NCBI GenBank assembly: GCA_038030265.1
Contig: CM075941.1
Location: 21,390,001-21,454,000 of the forward strand
Direction: 5' to 3'
DNA length: 64,000 bases
Source: Corythucha ciliata
Lineage: Eukaryota; Arthropoda; Insecta; Hemiptera; Tingidae
The notes under the pieces are model-generated. The model was not told where the DNA came from. It saw only the letters and a program-made list of their open reading frames with translations, and made no database searches. Position numbers and translations under genes: made by a program. Shown here piece by piece: positions 33,086-45,830 of this stretch (position 1 is the stretch's first letter; every line of letters starts with the position of its first letter).

Positions 33086-33770
33086 CAGGGTGTTAACGTT
33101 AAGGTCGCACCACCGGCCAGGGTTCGATTCTGCAACTCATTTGCGACAAAAGTTATCCTCTGCAAAAAAAATTTCGATTCAGCCACAGAAAAAACAAACA
33201 TAAAACAGGCGTATCTCACCCTTTATTCCACCAAACTGTGAAGATTTGGGAGTCATTAAATAATTTAGCAAGATAAAAAAAAACACTATGTTTTCAATCA
33301 GACGCGGTTTTCTCACCTATTCGATTTTTTAATTTAAAAAATGACTAGACCTAATGAAAGCTGAGGTTCTACACCAACTTTTAAGATTCCAGTGTACGAT
33401 TAACCGACAGATTCAGTCGGAGTTAAAAAAGTTTGAAAATTCTGCAAATTTTCGTAATTCCTCACATTTTACTACTCGGGCTCATTTTTCGTCCTCTGAA
33501 TCCTACATTTGAAATAATATTTTGCACTGGGAATATGGTAAATTTAACGCTCTTTCCAACAGTGTATCCAGATTTGATTTTCGGCCAGAAATAAGCGAGT
33601 TACAGTCGTTTTAGTAACGCAATGTCTATAACACGAAAAAAATCTTAAAAGTGAAAAAAGTCGGACTTCGTGTGGGGTGAAAATTTTTTTTTGCAGAGGA
33701 TAACTTTTGTCGCAAATGAGTTGCAGAATCGAACCCTGGCCGGTGGTGCGACCTTAACGTTAACACCCTG
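33086..33770. mobile_element. 685-bp non-coding inverted-repeat element (CAGGGTGTT ends)
   Basis: Terminal inverted repeats of about 89 bp (33,086-33,174 and 33,681-33,770) are almost identical. Words are CAGGGTGTTAACGTTAAGG at the tips, then CGCACCACCGGCCAGGG, TTCGATTCTGCAACTC and GTTATCCTCTGC. The flanks are TATG and TATA, a possible 4-bp duplication with one mismatch. The interior of about 500 bp is non-coding. The same tip, CAGGGTGTT, ends the large hairpin element at 61.8-63.3 kb. Confidence 0.75.
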
Positions 33771-33775
33771 TATAG

Positions 33776-34700
33776 AAAAATCGAATAGCTCTTTGAAAAT
33801 ACAATTTCGCAGGTTTTGATCCTTCCAAAAGCGTTTTCTTTCGGAACCCTATTTCGCGAATTTGACCAGCAATTCCAGAATTATTTGTGTCCTTAGCATC
33901 TCAAAAAACTCAATTACGCTGGCTTGGATCATTCAAAACCCTAATTTTGACGGGGGGCTTGACGCCCTCAACAGGCTAATGAATTTCCCACGATTTAAGT
34001 TGACATCTGCAGGGTGTTGGCTCATTTCATAGGGCAATTTCGTGGGTCTCGCTCGTTTCGGAACAAAATTTTGAGGGTCCGGCCCTTTCGAAGCCCTTTG
34101 GTTGATTGTTGGCACTCTCTGAATCCAATTTCGCGGGTTTTACTCACCCAATAAGCCAATTTCCCTGGATTGACTCCCTAAAAAGTCAACTTTGTGGGGT
34201 TGATCCACACGAAAATCCAATCTCAAGATGTTGATTATTTCGTGATGGTATACTTAAAATATAATCGGTTTGGGACCGTCAAAAATGTAATTTCGTGGTT
34301 GCGGTAGACCAGATTTCGTGGATATGACATTTACAGAATCTAATTTCATTAATAAATTTAGCCTTTTGTGCTCATTATAGGAAAAATAAGTTTTTGTTTT
34401 GTCGTTTAAAAATAAAATTTAGCGAATCTTTCTCGTTAGAAAAACCAATTTCGTGGGTTGAATCCCCTGCTGAAAATCCCTCTTCATGAATTTAACACGC
34501 TTAAAATCAAAATTCCAGGGTGCTAGCTCATTTTATGCTTATTTTATGCACGTCTGGCTATTTTTAAAACAAAATTTTGCAAGGCTGTCCCATTCAAATC
34601 CAATATTATGGGATTGGCTCACAAAAATTCCAAATTTCGCGGGTTTGTCCTCCTCCCAAAAGCCAGTTTCACGAATCTGGCTCCTGTGAAATAAATAATG
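33776..34700 (+). repeat. Degenerate tandem array, family B
   Basis: Family B units with CCAATTTCGCGGGTTT and CCCTTTCGAAGCC continue directly after the inverted-repeat element. Text resembling the 22.1-kb block (GGGTGTTGGC, ATTTCG) suggests shared higher-order units. Confidence 0.75.
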
Positions 34701-35135
34701 TATCAAGTCCGACCCTCTCATCATAGGGTGACCGGACGTCCTACTTTCCCTGGGCATGTCCCACTTTTTAGGGCGCTCCGGGATCGTTTTTCAGGTGTTC
34801 GGAGAGAGGACAAATTTGCTCTCTTTTTTTTTTGTCCTACTTTTCGCTCTCTGCTGTGGTGTATAGCCGCATCTTCATCAATTTAGCCTTAACATGCAGT
34901 TCTCATCAGCCCTGGTAAGCCGGGTCTCTTCCTTGACACGAATCTGTCTGGTAATGATAAGGTCGAGTGTCAGAGGCGAGGGTCATACAGCGCAAAGTCC
35001 CCTCGGAGAACAACACAGTGATTTCACACAACGTATCTCTCACTAAAAACTTTGAACTCACAAACCCAGAAAATTCGACCGACAAAAACAAGGCAATCTT
35101 GCTCACAGTCTGATTCAAAACCAGTCATGCACGTT
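34701..35135. other. Gene-free spacer inside family B blocks
   Basis: Unique-looking DNA with no conserved protein; a T10 run sits near 34,826. Confidence 0.5.
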
Positions 35136-35545
35136 TGACACTTTCGAAACCCGAATTTTGTCGTTTTGACATTTACTAATAACGCCCATTTAAAAATAAA
35201 ACCATATTTGGCGGATTCGTCTCGTTCAAATTCTAATTTCGTTGGTTTTGCTCTTTCACAAATCGTTACACAGTTTTGGCCAATTCGAGAAAGTTACGTC
35301 AAACGAAGAAACAGATTTCTTGATTGTCGTCTTCCGCTCTAATTTTACCGAGGATTTTCGTCCTTTTGTGACCAATATCGAGGATTTTGCTTTTCCAAAA
35401 CCCAACTTCACTAATTTTGGCTATTCAAAACACTACAGTTCGTGTGCTTTCATTCTTTCAAAAACCGTAGTCGGTGGACTTAGTTCTTTCTAGAATCAGT
35501 TTCGCACAATCGCTTTTTCTAAAAACAAATTCACGGGTCGCGCAT
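35136..35545 (+). repeat. Degenerate family B block
   Basis: Decayed units with AATTTCGTTGGTTTTGCTC and TTTCAAAAACC words, ending before a C run near 35,729. Confidence 0.65.
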
Positions 35546-36211
35546 GGTTTTACGCTGGAGGGGAGGGGGATTGTGATTTTTAGTTGCATCCCGGGTGCTC
35601 GCTAACTTTGTTGCGACACTGAAGCCGTTACATTGACATCATAGAACGAGTAGTACAAGTGGAGTAAACAACAATTTTAGAATCAAAATGATCAACGATT
35701 AGTCGTTTTTATAACTTGTTTTAACACCCCCCCCCCCTATCATGGTATCCCGTTGTGTCCTACTTTCCGTCGCAAGCGTCCTATACTTTTCGTGCCAGGT
35801 GTCCTCGGAAACCACTTCTACGTTAAGGTCACCCAATCTCAACTCCCATGTCGTGGTGTTAGAACCAGTATAAACTGGTTATCCACCTTCCTCTGAGACT
35901 CTGAGATCATGAAACCGCCCACTGTCCCTTGTTCTTCGGGATGAAATAGCAATTTCCCGACGAATTTGCTGTGGCCTCTTGATTTCCAGAACGCTTCATT
36001 AAGTTTCTCAGGCAAAGCCACAAGTTTTAAAGACCAGGATCCTATACAATTTCCATTCCTACTATCAAGCAAACCCTTCAGTTAATAAAGTAAATGCGGA
36101 AAAAAAAAGTTTTGCGACCTGAAAGTCAATTTTACAAACGAGTATACTGGCTGATGCGTTTGCTGAGTTTTCCCTCGTTGTGTGGCGAGTGGGAGGGGGC
36201 GTGCATTTTTT

Positions 36212-36335
36212 ACGGTGCAGTTGGTAGCGCTAAATTGTTAGCTTGCGATGAACCCAGAGAGATCAGATTCTGTCGCTAAATTATAGTTTAACTTTTGATT
36301 ACGGAAAGTGCAAGTTCAAATCCGCTCCGGCAAAA
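36212..36335 (+). other. Weak tRNA-like sequence
   Basis: An A-box-like word (GTGCAGTTGGTAGCGC) is followed about 90 bp later by a B-box-like word (AAGTTCAAATCCGC). An anticodon-arm-like stretch, CTTTTGATTACGGAAAG, lies between them. The spacing is too long for an ordinary tRNA and no full cloverleaf could be folded. It may be a tRNA-derived relic or SINE fragment. Confidence 0.25.
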
Positions 36336-37322
36336 CGAAGAGATATTTAGGTTGGGAAGTGCATGCGAACAATTGCGGACTGGATGGAAACCAAGCGACT
36401 TGTGCCGCTCAACTGTGTGACCCTTAGTTATAGTTTTATTTATCTTTCTAATTAAGTCCCCGGCAGGCAGTGGGGAGTTGCCGAGTTGGGCGACAGGTCA
36501 AGAGAAATGACTGAGTCGAGTTGGGCGACAGATTAAATCTGGATTTCTCAGTTACTTTTGAGATGCGTTGTCGTGCGGCGTTATTTGTTGATGGTTGACG
36601 GAGCTAGATGCTGCAATTATTTCTCTTTTTGCTAGTTTCAACGGTTTAACAGAAATGTCCTATGATGCCTTTTCCTTTTCGGCGTTGAATATCATTTCGC
36701 TACGAAGATTTGCACCCCCAAATCTTTTTTTCATGGGTTTTTTTCAGGTGTTTTTTCATGGGTGTAATTGATTTTTGAACGAATTAATTCTTCTCAATTT
36801 TCACCGGTCATAATATTAGGAACTGTCAGTTCTTTGCCGTTTTCACTAAAACATCGACAATAATTTGACTGGATACCCTTTTATGACCATGAAACAGAAT
36901 AAACTGAAAAATAAACATAATATTAAAAATATAAATAAAGATGGAAAAGGGTCTCTTGATCGCTCCCCTCGCCCAACTCGGAATGTTTTGTAATCCGCCC
37001 TTTTGACCTAACTGACCAGGCAGTGGGGGTCGATGCTTCGAATGCCCCCCCCCCCCCTATGTCCGGCCGGCGGTCACCTTTATCCGCCTTTCAATTAATG
37101 GTCTCCAGGACTAAATCTCAGGGTTAAATAGCGTATTATTGTACTATTTTTGATGCCAAATAAATTTTCAGAAACAAACAAAAGAACTTCTGGTTAACAG
37201 TAAACAACGAAGAATAGAAACAAAAAATAGATAAGGAGCGTTTGGTTCTCAAGTTTCTAACGTTCGAAAAATAAAGTTTTAAAAGGTTTAAGAAAAAGTG
37301 GAAACTAAAGATTTGACGAGTG

Positions 37323-37393
37323 TTCTCTCACTCTCTCTCTCTCACTCTCTCTCTCTCACTCTCTCTCACACTCTCTCTCTCACTCTCTCTCTT
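37323..37393. repeat. (CT)n/(CTCA)n microsatellite
   Basis: A TC repeat regularly interrupted by CA steps, about 70 bp. Confidence 0.95.
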
Positions 37394-40300
37394 TCTTTTC
37401 TTTGAAACAAGGACTTAAAGGCAAGTTTGATCCTTACAATATGAAAAGACGAATGTTCGGTTTTCTCTTGTTTCCCATCTTCCTCTTAAATGCCGCTCGA
37501 CTCATACATTATTAAATGAATAATTCTCGTGGTTCTGTCGACCCTTCTTTCCTCGTAATTTATTTATCAATTAAAAATTACGAGTTATCCTGTCGGTAAG
37601 AGGGATAGAAAAGGAAAGGGGGGCGCTAGTCTCCCCTCACGTCTGATTGGATCAAAACGGGCTTGAATACCCCCGCTGGTGGCTTTTTAATTGAATGTGC
37701 CCGTTTTCCTTTTAACTTCTTGTTTATTGGTGTTAAAAAAGCCGACTGGCTGAAGTGACTTGAGAAGGCTTTCTTTGTAACGCTTCTGTACCTCACGGGA
37801 TGTACCAACGAGCGGCACCTTTTTCTCAATAATAAAAAAAAAGGTGAACGGAGTATTGAGCAGAGAAAAAAAGATCATTGTTAATAATTCAACACAAATG
37901 AACCCTTAAGAAGAGAGAGATAGCGAGCGGCACCGCGATAATGCTGTGGGGTGGTTTTTAACAGGCCTTTTATTTTTCCAACAACGTAGGTGGTGGGATC
38001 GAGGCGAAGAAGAATGCAAATAACCCGGGAAGGATCAAAGAGCCTTATTGTGTTTCTTCTCCTTAAATCATTTGATTATTAATAGGACCCGAAAAAAATC
38101 GTTTGTCAGTTTTATTTATTGTACCTTGCCGTGAAATCGATATAAAACGTCGACAAATTCGTTCTGACCATATTTTTTAAATCCAGAAGTTCTGGATTTT
38201 TTTTAAGCGGAGGACAGGGACGATTCGACAGTTTTATGCCTTGTTTTTATAGATAAGTCTCGAGTATATCCTGGTGAAAATTCAATAAATCGCATTTATT
38301 TCTTGATTTATACAACTCGAGCGTGAATTTTATTCTAATTTGAGACCATTTTGTGATTTTTTTCTTATAATGTAAGTCACGCTTTCTCCGGCTAAAAAGT
38401 CCCTCGTCACTCTCTTCCCTTTTCCTTATATGGTCAAGTGAAGTCTTTCGAAATAACTATCGCTAGTTTAAAATGCCAGGTCCGACGTCTCCAGGTCCGT
38501 TTTTTTGATTCGATAAAAAGAAGAAGAAGAAAAAAAAATTGCGGATCAGATAATTGTGGTGAAGCACAGAGGAGAGCATATTATAGTGAAGAAGAGAACC
38601 TCCATAGTGCTACCATTAATCATTCCATCCCCTTAACCCGCAACCCCTTGGTTGAACAATCATTTCGTCTAGTTAAAACGGCGCGTACTCTTCGGGACGG
38701 GAAAGTCTGATTTTTTTTTGTTGGCCAGGTTGTGTTGTCGTGCGGTTGGTGAAAGGGGGGGAGGGGAGGTTAGAATGCAGTTCTTTAACTTATTGAGACG
38801 TCGCGGACGTCGGCGTCGTTTCCCACCACCATATCACCGTCGCGAAGAGAAGCGACTGTCTTGTTTCTGAGTTTAATGCATTTCTCTTGTTTTCTGATTT
38901 ATATTTAGGATTTGAGTCAAACATGAGTTGACAAGCGGTTCGCCACGCTGTGAGTGGGGGGGGGGGAGCCGCTCGATGGGAAATATTTGCAATTTCGATG
39001 ACAAAAAAAAGTTTTCATTTTTTTGGTTTCTACACGGAAACGAAATGAGACCTCTCCCCTTCACTCCAACTCACCAAATGGTTCGTTGGGAGGCGATGGA
39101 GGGGTTACAGGTACAAACTGATGATCATTTTAAGAATGAAGAATATATTTTTAGATTCCCCCCCCCCCCAGATTTAATCGACTTCAAGCTCGGGAATTCA
39201 ACTCGTCAATTCGACAGAGGAAATACCATTCCACCTCTTCCCCACATCGTCAAACAAAAAGTCGTTTTTGAAGTTCAAAGCCAGCCCTCCACAGCACACA
39301 AATTACGTATTTCCTCTTCGTTAACAGAGGTGATGTGTGTTCGCAGCTGCCAAGATCTCGTCTGCAATGCCAATATTTAGCTTTACGGGTGATGAAGAGG
39401 AGGAAGGGAAGGATTCTGGGTTTAATTAAAGGTGAAAATCAGTTCCAAGTTTACTTCTCGATCGATCACAAGAAAGACTAATAAGACGGCTGATTTCATT
39501 TTTTTATCATAATGAGCGGTAACGATCTCTTTGATTAAAATAAATTTAGCGCGAGCCCAACGCGTGAGACCTGAAAAAACCCTTCCCCCCTCATCAAAAA
39601 ACGATTTCTATTAAAGGATCGAAACAAGCCGGCCCCGCATTTTAAATCAACTCGTATCGATCGAGTTTTTGATTTTAATCGAAACATTTTACGCCACTTT
39701 CGTCGCCCGTCCGCCATACTTCTTCTTCTTCTTCTTCTTCAAACGGCTCTGTTTCTCGAAACGTCCCATGACTTTATAGGTCTTATCTCTCCGTTTGGAG
39801 GGTGGAGAAGGTCATCCCGATCTGAAACATTTTATTTACCTGGGATCGAAAGGGGATCCCAAAAAACAAACGTAAAATACATTTTTAAACCACCCTGAAG
39901 GGGTGGGGGTGGGTGTTCTATGAGGGTGATTGCTGCAAAGGAAGTAGAAAATTTCACTTCCGTCTTATCTATTGTAATCCTTTTTTTCTCTTCTTCTTCC
40001 CGTTCCGTTCGTTTAGTGACCCAAGAATAAAAGTTTCTTCTTTTTTTCCCTGATTTGATATAATCAAATTCAATTTGTACGCTTCGTTTTTCTTTACACT
40101 CAAACTGTCCGAGCGTGGGTGGACAAAAATGGAAAAAAAGAAAAGAAAACATGACGCCTCGGACGTTTTTTCTTTTTTCCTTGCATGCAGAGAGAAATTA
40201 TCAGACATGTCAAGGTATACCTTTTGTGCGTGCAACCCTGCCAAGACCAAAACATGAAATGCGTGGGATTCGCGAATTGTAGGGGCTCGGAGGGTTCGGT

Positions 40301-41011
40301 CAATTACCAGGCACTGGAGTTCTGTCTCTGTCCAATTTGTCACCTCCCGGAGGGTCTGAAGCCGTTCCTCTTTTCTTTTTTCTTTTTCAGAAAATTTCTC
40401 TTCGCAAATAGACATTTCATCCCTGAAATGGACGTGGATGCAGGAGACGTTTGTGAAATTATGAAGAGGGGGTGGGAAGGATTACGCCTTCGAGGCTGGA
40501 AATGTCTCTCACAGTGTATGAAGAGAGGATCCAGCTTGTACGTTTTGCAATTGGAAAATATTCAGCTGGGATTTATACAGTGGCATGTCCATTGCTGGGG
40601 AGGGGGATAGAGAGTAGTTCTTCGGCACAGCGTTGTAGTGAAATGGTAACGAAAATCAAAAACAATGAAAAAGTTTAAACAAAAACAAGAATAACAAGTG
40701 TGTACCCAAAGTGTTGTAACGACAGTCCTAACGACAGCTCAACCATGAGCTGTCGGATTTTCGGAAATGATTAGTGACGGTATATCTATATTAGCGTTAT
40801 AACATTATTTCTGACAGGGCGTCATTAGTTTACCACTTGCGTTATTTTTTTTTAAACACCAGCTCATGATGGTTGAGTCCTCCTGAAGTCCTCAAGAAAG
40901 GAACTCCCCTCGGGGCACGTGGACCTCAATGCGGGCCGCTCTCGAGCCGAGAAAAACTGCCGAAACCAAGGTCAGCGTGAAACGCACATTTGTACCCCCA
41001 CGCCACACCAT

Positions 41012-41494
41012 TTAGGGGAAAACACGCGAAACTAACTGTTTTTGATTGAACCAAACCGGTGTAATTGGTTTTTGTAATAGCCAAGGCCCACGTAAAAATG
41101 AATGAACGCCTCCCTTTGAGAGTCGCGTGCGTTGAGGCTCTTCCGTGGATTCTTCATAGGACAATCGACTTTTGTGGCCGTCAATTTGCTGAAAAAATTC
41201 GTGGGGTCCATTGAAACGTGCCCTTTCAACCCCTGCAAACGGCTCGTCTGGTTGAAAATCCGTTTCGATTTTCGTTTCGAGAAACCCCGAGGCTACGCGT
41301 ATTTGATCAGGACGCTGTTTGTGAGTCCCCGCGGAAAATGCTTGACAGATGCAGTCGGTCCCAGCCATGACAGTGCTCCTCAAGAATAGAAAATGAGCGT
41401 TTTGCCCAGTTGGTTCAGTCAGGGAGCTCTCCCATAAGACGCGTGGGCCAGAGCGTTCGGCGCTGTCATCAAAAGAGTTTGAGTAGTACGCCAT
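41012..41494 (-). CDS. Unrecognised 160-codon reading frame
   Basis: The longest ATG-to-stop frame in the window, in locally GC-richer DNA. It shows no signal peptide, membrane helix or domain I recognise, and composition is ordinary. Part of its DNA (41,215-41,300) is a repeat also found near 42,075-42,158. That argues for a decayed mobile element or a chance frame rather than a host gene. Confidence 0.15.
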   Translation of the reverse strand: MAYYSNSFDDSAERSGPRVLWESSLTEPTGQNAHFLFLRSTVMAGTDCICQAFSAGTHKQRPDQIRVASGFLETKIETDFQPDEPFAGVERARFNGPHEFFQQIDGHKSRLSYEESTEEPQRTRLSKGGVHSFLRGPWLLQKPITPVWFNQKQLVSRVFP

Positions 41495-41572
41495 GCCGTA
41501 GTTTGTTCTCTCCTAAAGAATTATGTTGTGGATCGTCCCACCCTTTCAACCTGGCCGCCTGCTTCTTTTTTT

Positions 41573-41735
41573 TGTGGTTCGACGTTTTTGTGCTTGGACG
41601 CTGTACCACAAAACAAAAAGCAGTAAGACGTTTTTGTGGTTAGAGGTTTCTGAGGTTAGGCGTTTCTGTGGTTGGACGTTTCCACGGCTAGGCGTTTTTA
41701 TGGTTAGACGCGTTTTTGACAATTGAGCGGTAACA
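41573..41735 (+). repeat. ~20-bp minisatellite (TTTTTGTGGTTNGACG)
   Basis: About seven imperfect copies of a GTTTTTGTGG, TTAGACG unit. A second array of the same unit lies at 42,510-42,628. Confidence 0.7.
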
Positions 41736-41939
41736 AGGAGCTTCAAGAAATCGTGAAGAAATGCGGCGTCAATCGTTGTAGGTCATGGTGCTTCCAACGC
41801 TCGGCCACATTTTTTCCGCCGACGCGACTCCGCCCCCCCCCCCAATTGAGCTCGTGTGAAGACTGGCCAACAAGGCAGCATACGCCAGCGTGCTCTTGAA
41901 CTCTTGCTTGTACGATGACTGACGTCCAAGTTCGGTGAC

Positions 41940-41941
<2 letters not shown>

Positions 41942-41981
<40 letters not shown>
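41942..41981. repeat. T40 homopolymer
   Basis: Forty consecutive T. Read on the minus strand it is A40 and could be a retroposed poly(A) tail, but no AATAAA or target duplication is apparent. It creates a poly-lysine run in a spurious minus-strand frame at 41,743-42,090. Confidence 0.9.
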
Positions 41982-41985
<4 letters not shown>

Positions 41986-42509
41986 ACGAGAGGAGTCCGC
42001 GTGCGCCGATGTCCTTTTCCCCGAAGTCAATCGCGCGGCCAACGAAATAGTGGCAATGCAGCCAAAAAGGGTACGGGAGAACCCCTTCAACTGCTCTTCT
42101 GATTGAAAATTAGTTTCGGAGTTTGATTCCGCGTGTCGAGATACCCTTAAGTTACGTGGTTTCGTCCAATTTTAAATTGTGATTAGTTTCGCAAATGTCA
42201 TTTTTAGTATTATTAGTTTTAAAGCCATACTTCGTAAAAGTCATCCAGGGTTTGGTAAGGCGAGCAATTTTAGGGTATTTTTTTCAAAGTGCAAATATTT
42301 GAGCCCCTCGGAAAAATCTGATCGGCCAAATGAAGCCTGAAAAGCCCAAAACGCACCGTCCCCTCCAATTTTAATGTGGTGAAAAAAAGACGTTTTCGTT
42401 GGTTTCAGTTGACTTTCCACCACCCCAGATCGGCGGATGGTACTCTTCCATGAATTCAGGAGGTTGACGTGCGCAGTCCATACTGCGATTTCGACATGGC
42501 CTATGGGGT

Positions 42510-42628
42510 TGGACGTTGTTGTGGTTCGACGTTTTTATGGTTCGATATTTTTGTGTTAGACGAATTTTTGTGGTTAGACGATTTTGTGGTTGGAAGTTTT
42601 CGTGGTTTGACGTGGTTTTGGTTGGACG
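42510..42628 (+). repeat. ~20-bp minisatellite, second array
   Basis: Same unit as at 41,573-41,735 (TTTTGTGGTT, GACG), about six copies in the same orientation. Confidence 0.7.
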
Positions 42629-45600
42629 CTCGGCTCAGGTCGCTCAAGACATCTGCTGGGCTCTTATCGTACCCATGTTCCTTGCACCCTCGAGATTGCC
42701 ATTCCCTTGTAAACTTGATTCTGGGTCGTGCGAGCGGGGGGAGGGATTCCTTGCCGCTTTCGCGTAAACCAGAATTGAGTGGGAGGTGGAGACAAATGAC
42801 CATATCTAAAAAAAAAAAATAAATAAACAAACAAGGATGTTTCAGTTTGACACCCTTACCCCACTCTCCTCATATCTCCTTTTTCCCTTTCTTTCCAGTT
42901 TGATCCTTTATCTTAACTTTTCGTTGACATTAATGCTAATATGGTGGCGCCGTTCCGTTTTCTAAATCGTTGGAAACAGACCGGACATAATCAATTAAAT
43001 GAACTGTAATTCCGCGAGACGTTCCTCCACTCTACGGATGAGGGGGGTATTATAACGTTCAAAACTGATAAAATGAATTGGACGTTAAAAAAAAAATGTC
43101 GACATTAATTCGTTACGTTTTCATAGCACAAAACACTGTTTCTAAAATAAACCCACCCTTCGTAGCTACTAACATGCGTCTCTTCGTCCCAAGAAAGTCG
43201 AAAATGAATAAATCACGTCGCTGCCACTTTTATTACGGCCATCCTCCACAATTTTTTTCGGTTCACCCATTGTACGAATGAAGCGAAGGCGACTGGTTGT
43301 GGTGTAGCTGAAAGGGGTGAGGGATTGTCTGCATCGTGACATTTTAAAGCCGAGCACTGACAAGACCCTCCGGGTACAACTTCTTCCCTCCCCCCTCTTC
43401 GCCAGCGGCTAGGCTTCTACTCACCTATTGCCGACGCGGTCTCATCGTTACCTAACCATTCGTTTACTTTCCATACAATGTCCCCTTCTTCATCTGTTAA
43501 AGGAAAAAGGCATTCAAAAGAAGCGAATACAAAAAGGCGCGAATGATCTTTTCTGAGAGAAAAGATCTGTAGAGGGATCGAAAGAGCATTACGTTGGTGT
43601 GCAGGGATGGAAGGGGGAAGCCTCCTGTGGTCTCGTGAATTTTCTTGAGACGTTATGACGTTATTGATGAGTTCTTTTTTCCTCTCTTTTCTATAGTTTG
43701 GCTATAGAGAGAGAGAGAGAGAAAAAAAGGATGGGAGAAGAAGGTCCGTCAGGATTTAAAGGCGCGTGATGTTAAGATTAGTTGGTGGAGACGATGATTA
43801 ATGAGACGTAGACTTCAAGGAAAAGGGGTGGGTGTCTACAATGGGGGGGGGCAAGGGAGAGTGACTAAAATATTGTTCTACACGTTGTAAAAACGGTGTG
43901 CGCTTTTTCTTTTTTTGAGTCCGGAAATAAATCACCGAACAGAAGTGAGTTTAGTCGGGTGGATGGAATTCTCGTTATGATTGTCTTCACGTAATTTCAG
44001 TTCAAAGAAAAAAAGAAATTGTGTATAAACAGAAGAGGATTAAGAACTTAATGAACTCAATCCCCCTTACTCCGAGGTCTGAACACGTAGTTAATGGGAC
44101 AGCTATTAGCCCCCTACCCATTGTTTATTACGCTGCAAAAACCCCGTCCTAAGGAATTTTCTTCGTGCAAACAAAGCGAACACCAAATAATCCATTCGTC
44201 GGCTTTTAAACGCGAATTAAGGGGCCACCGTTATCAAAGTGGTTTTGGTTATGTGAAGGGGTTGGGGTGAGGTGGGAGGGCTTTGGCTCCAGCATAAATT
44301 TGTTTGTTTTAAGTCGAAAACTCTCGGGAGTTGCACTATTTTTCTTTCTCGTTGAGATATTGTGTCGGAAAGGGAAGGCAGGACATTAATTTTCCTCCGG
44401 ATTATTTCTCAACTTAAAAGCCTGTTATCGCGGATATCAAAGAGACCCTTCCCCCCCCCACACATATTCGAGGGACCTAACTTTCCCTCCTCCCTTCCTT
44501 CCAGTGAACAGGATTCTTTTAGTTGGATAGCTTACTAGATAAATCACACGTTTTGGAAGAGGTTTTTAAGAGCAGCGAAGTTCGTCTGAACATTTAAGCA
44601 TCTCGACCCTGGGGGGGCGCTTGTCGAGCCGTTCATCTCTTAGCCTATCGACCCCGATAGTCCATAAATTCTGATCCTTGAGTTACTTCTGTAATTCTGG
44701 TAAATAAAACGCTCGTTAATCTCTACAGTTAGAATATTTTGAATGATTGTGTAGGGGAGAGGGGGCAAGTGCTGCGGAAGTGGGCTAACTCCTAAATTTT
44801 TTTGAACCTTTGTCCTTCAGCATCTACGGTTGCATTATAATCCCGACTTTCGTAAAAGGGATAAATATGGAGGGAAATTAAAACCAAAAAATTGCTCGGT
44901 AAACCTTTAGAAACTCGTCGAGGCAGACGAGTAACAGCAAAATGAACGCACGTAGGAGTCGTTTGAACTATGGAACATAATTTAAATCAATTTAAACGCG
45001 TTAAAATACACCGAGTTAATTTATTGTCACGCACGTAACACACTTAATGTTCGATCCCACTAATTTATCACCATCCCGGTGCCTCTTATTCACTTAAAAA
45101 AGGGTTCAACAACCCTCCTTTTTTTGTGTGTTAATCATTAAAAAAAACCGCAAAACCAACGAGCATTTAACATTTTATTATACAGCCCCTCCCCCCCTCG
45201 GCATCCGTTCAACCAAACTGTTTTAGTAAGAAATAGCTCGTTTACCGATGTAAATGAAGCATTGAAATTTTTTTTTTCTTTCCACCCTTCTAGCACCGGC
45301 CGACGATGACAGTAATAATTACGACTCTTTGCCCTCCAGTAAATTTTTACGGGGTAAAAAGACCCCCCCCCCCCATCAAACCACCACTACCGACATCGTC
45401 ATCGCCCCCTCTCACCACCACACGATTATTGCTTTCAAAAGCTTCCGGACTATAAAATTCTTTTTAACTACTTTTTTGGTAAAAAGGCTTATTGAGAAGA
45501 AGTTTCCTTTCTTGGGGCTGGATGTGCGCGTCTTTAGTTTGGGAAATTGGTGGTGGTGGGAGGGAGTACGAAGTTTCCGAATGGGTTGAAAGAGAGGGGA

Positions 45601-45830
45601 GGGTAGTAAATTTTGAACAACTTTTACTAGTTATGAACGTTCGTCCTAACTAATGTGATTGATTTTTAACGATGGAAAACTTCTAAGAATAAAATATAAA
45701 ATGTTTATGGCTTCCTCCATCACAAATAGGCCAAAAGTGAAATTTTAGCGAAGAAGAACCCTTAAAGGGTCTGTCCGATCGGAAATTCATCCCTTTTTTC
45801 TGATTTCCTTCGTACTGGAAACACCTTGAG
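42629..45830. other. Gene-free region
   Basis: No conserved gene. It contains a (GA)n patch near 43,708-43,722, several G or C runs and low-complexity frames. One possible microexon is listed separately. Confidence 0.5.
45294..45338 (+). other. Possible 45-bp microexon
   Basis: A strong pyrimidine tract ending in CTAG precedes 45 bp of balanced composition, followed by a GTAAAT donor-like sequence. In one phase it reads PADDDSNNYDSLPS. It lies on the same strand as the SLC16-like exon 15 kb upstream, but nothing links them. Splice-like signals of this quality arise by chance in AT-rich DNA. Confidence 0.2.

Larger units (their letters stand above)
35546..41570. other. Gene-free region with microsatellites
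   Basis: Six kilobases without a recognised gene. Minor features are C runs near 35,727-35,736 and 37,047-37,056, an (AAG)n patch near 38,518-38,533, a G run near 38,957-38,966, a (TTC)n patch at 39,719-39,740 and a 9-bp perfect hairpin (CGACAGCTC/GAGCTGTCG) at 40,732-40,754. Frames of 148-150 codons at 38,928-39,380 and 39,969-40,415 contain no known motif. Confidence 0.5.
41215..42360. repeat. Two copies of an ~85-bp dispersed repeat
   Basis: 41,215-41,300 and 42,075-42,158 share CCCTTTCAAC or CCCCTTCAAC, then a CTC.TCTG.TTGAAAAT word, GTTTCG and CGAGA.ACCC. A third diverged piece (CCCTTTCAACGGTTCATC) lies near 48,153. A second shared word, TTTTCAAAGTG followed by TTTGAGCC, occurs at about 42,287 and 48,076. 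The full element is not delimited. Confidence 0.45.

Noticed and set aside
33110..33135. B-box-like GGTTCGATTC suggesting a tRNA
   Set aside because: No T stem or cloverleaf forms around it, and it lies in the terminal repeat of the 685-bp element.
41743..42090. 115-codon minus frame with a poly-lysine run
   Set aside because: The lysines come from the T40 homopolymer; no domain on either side.
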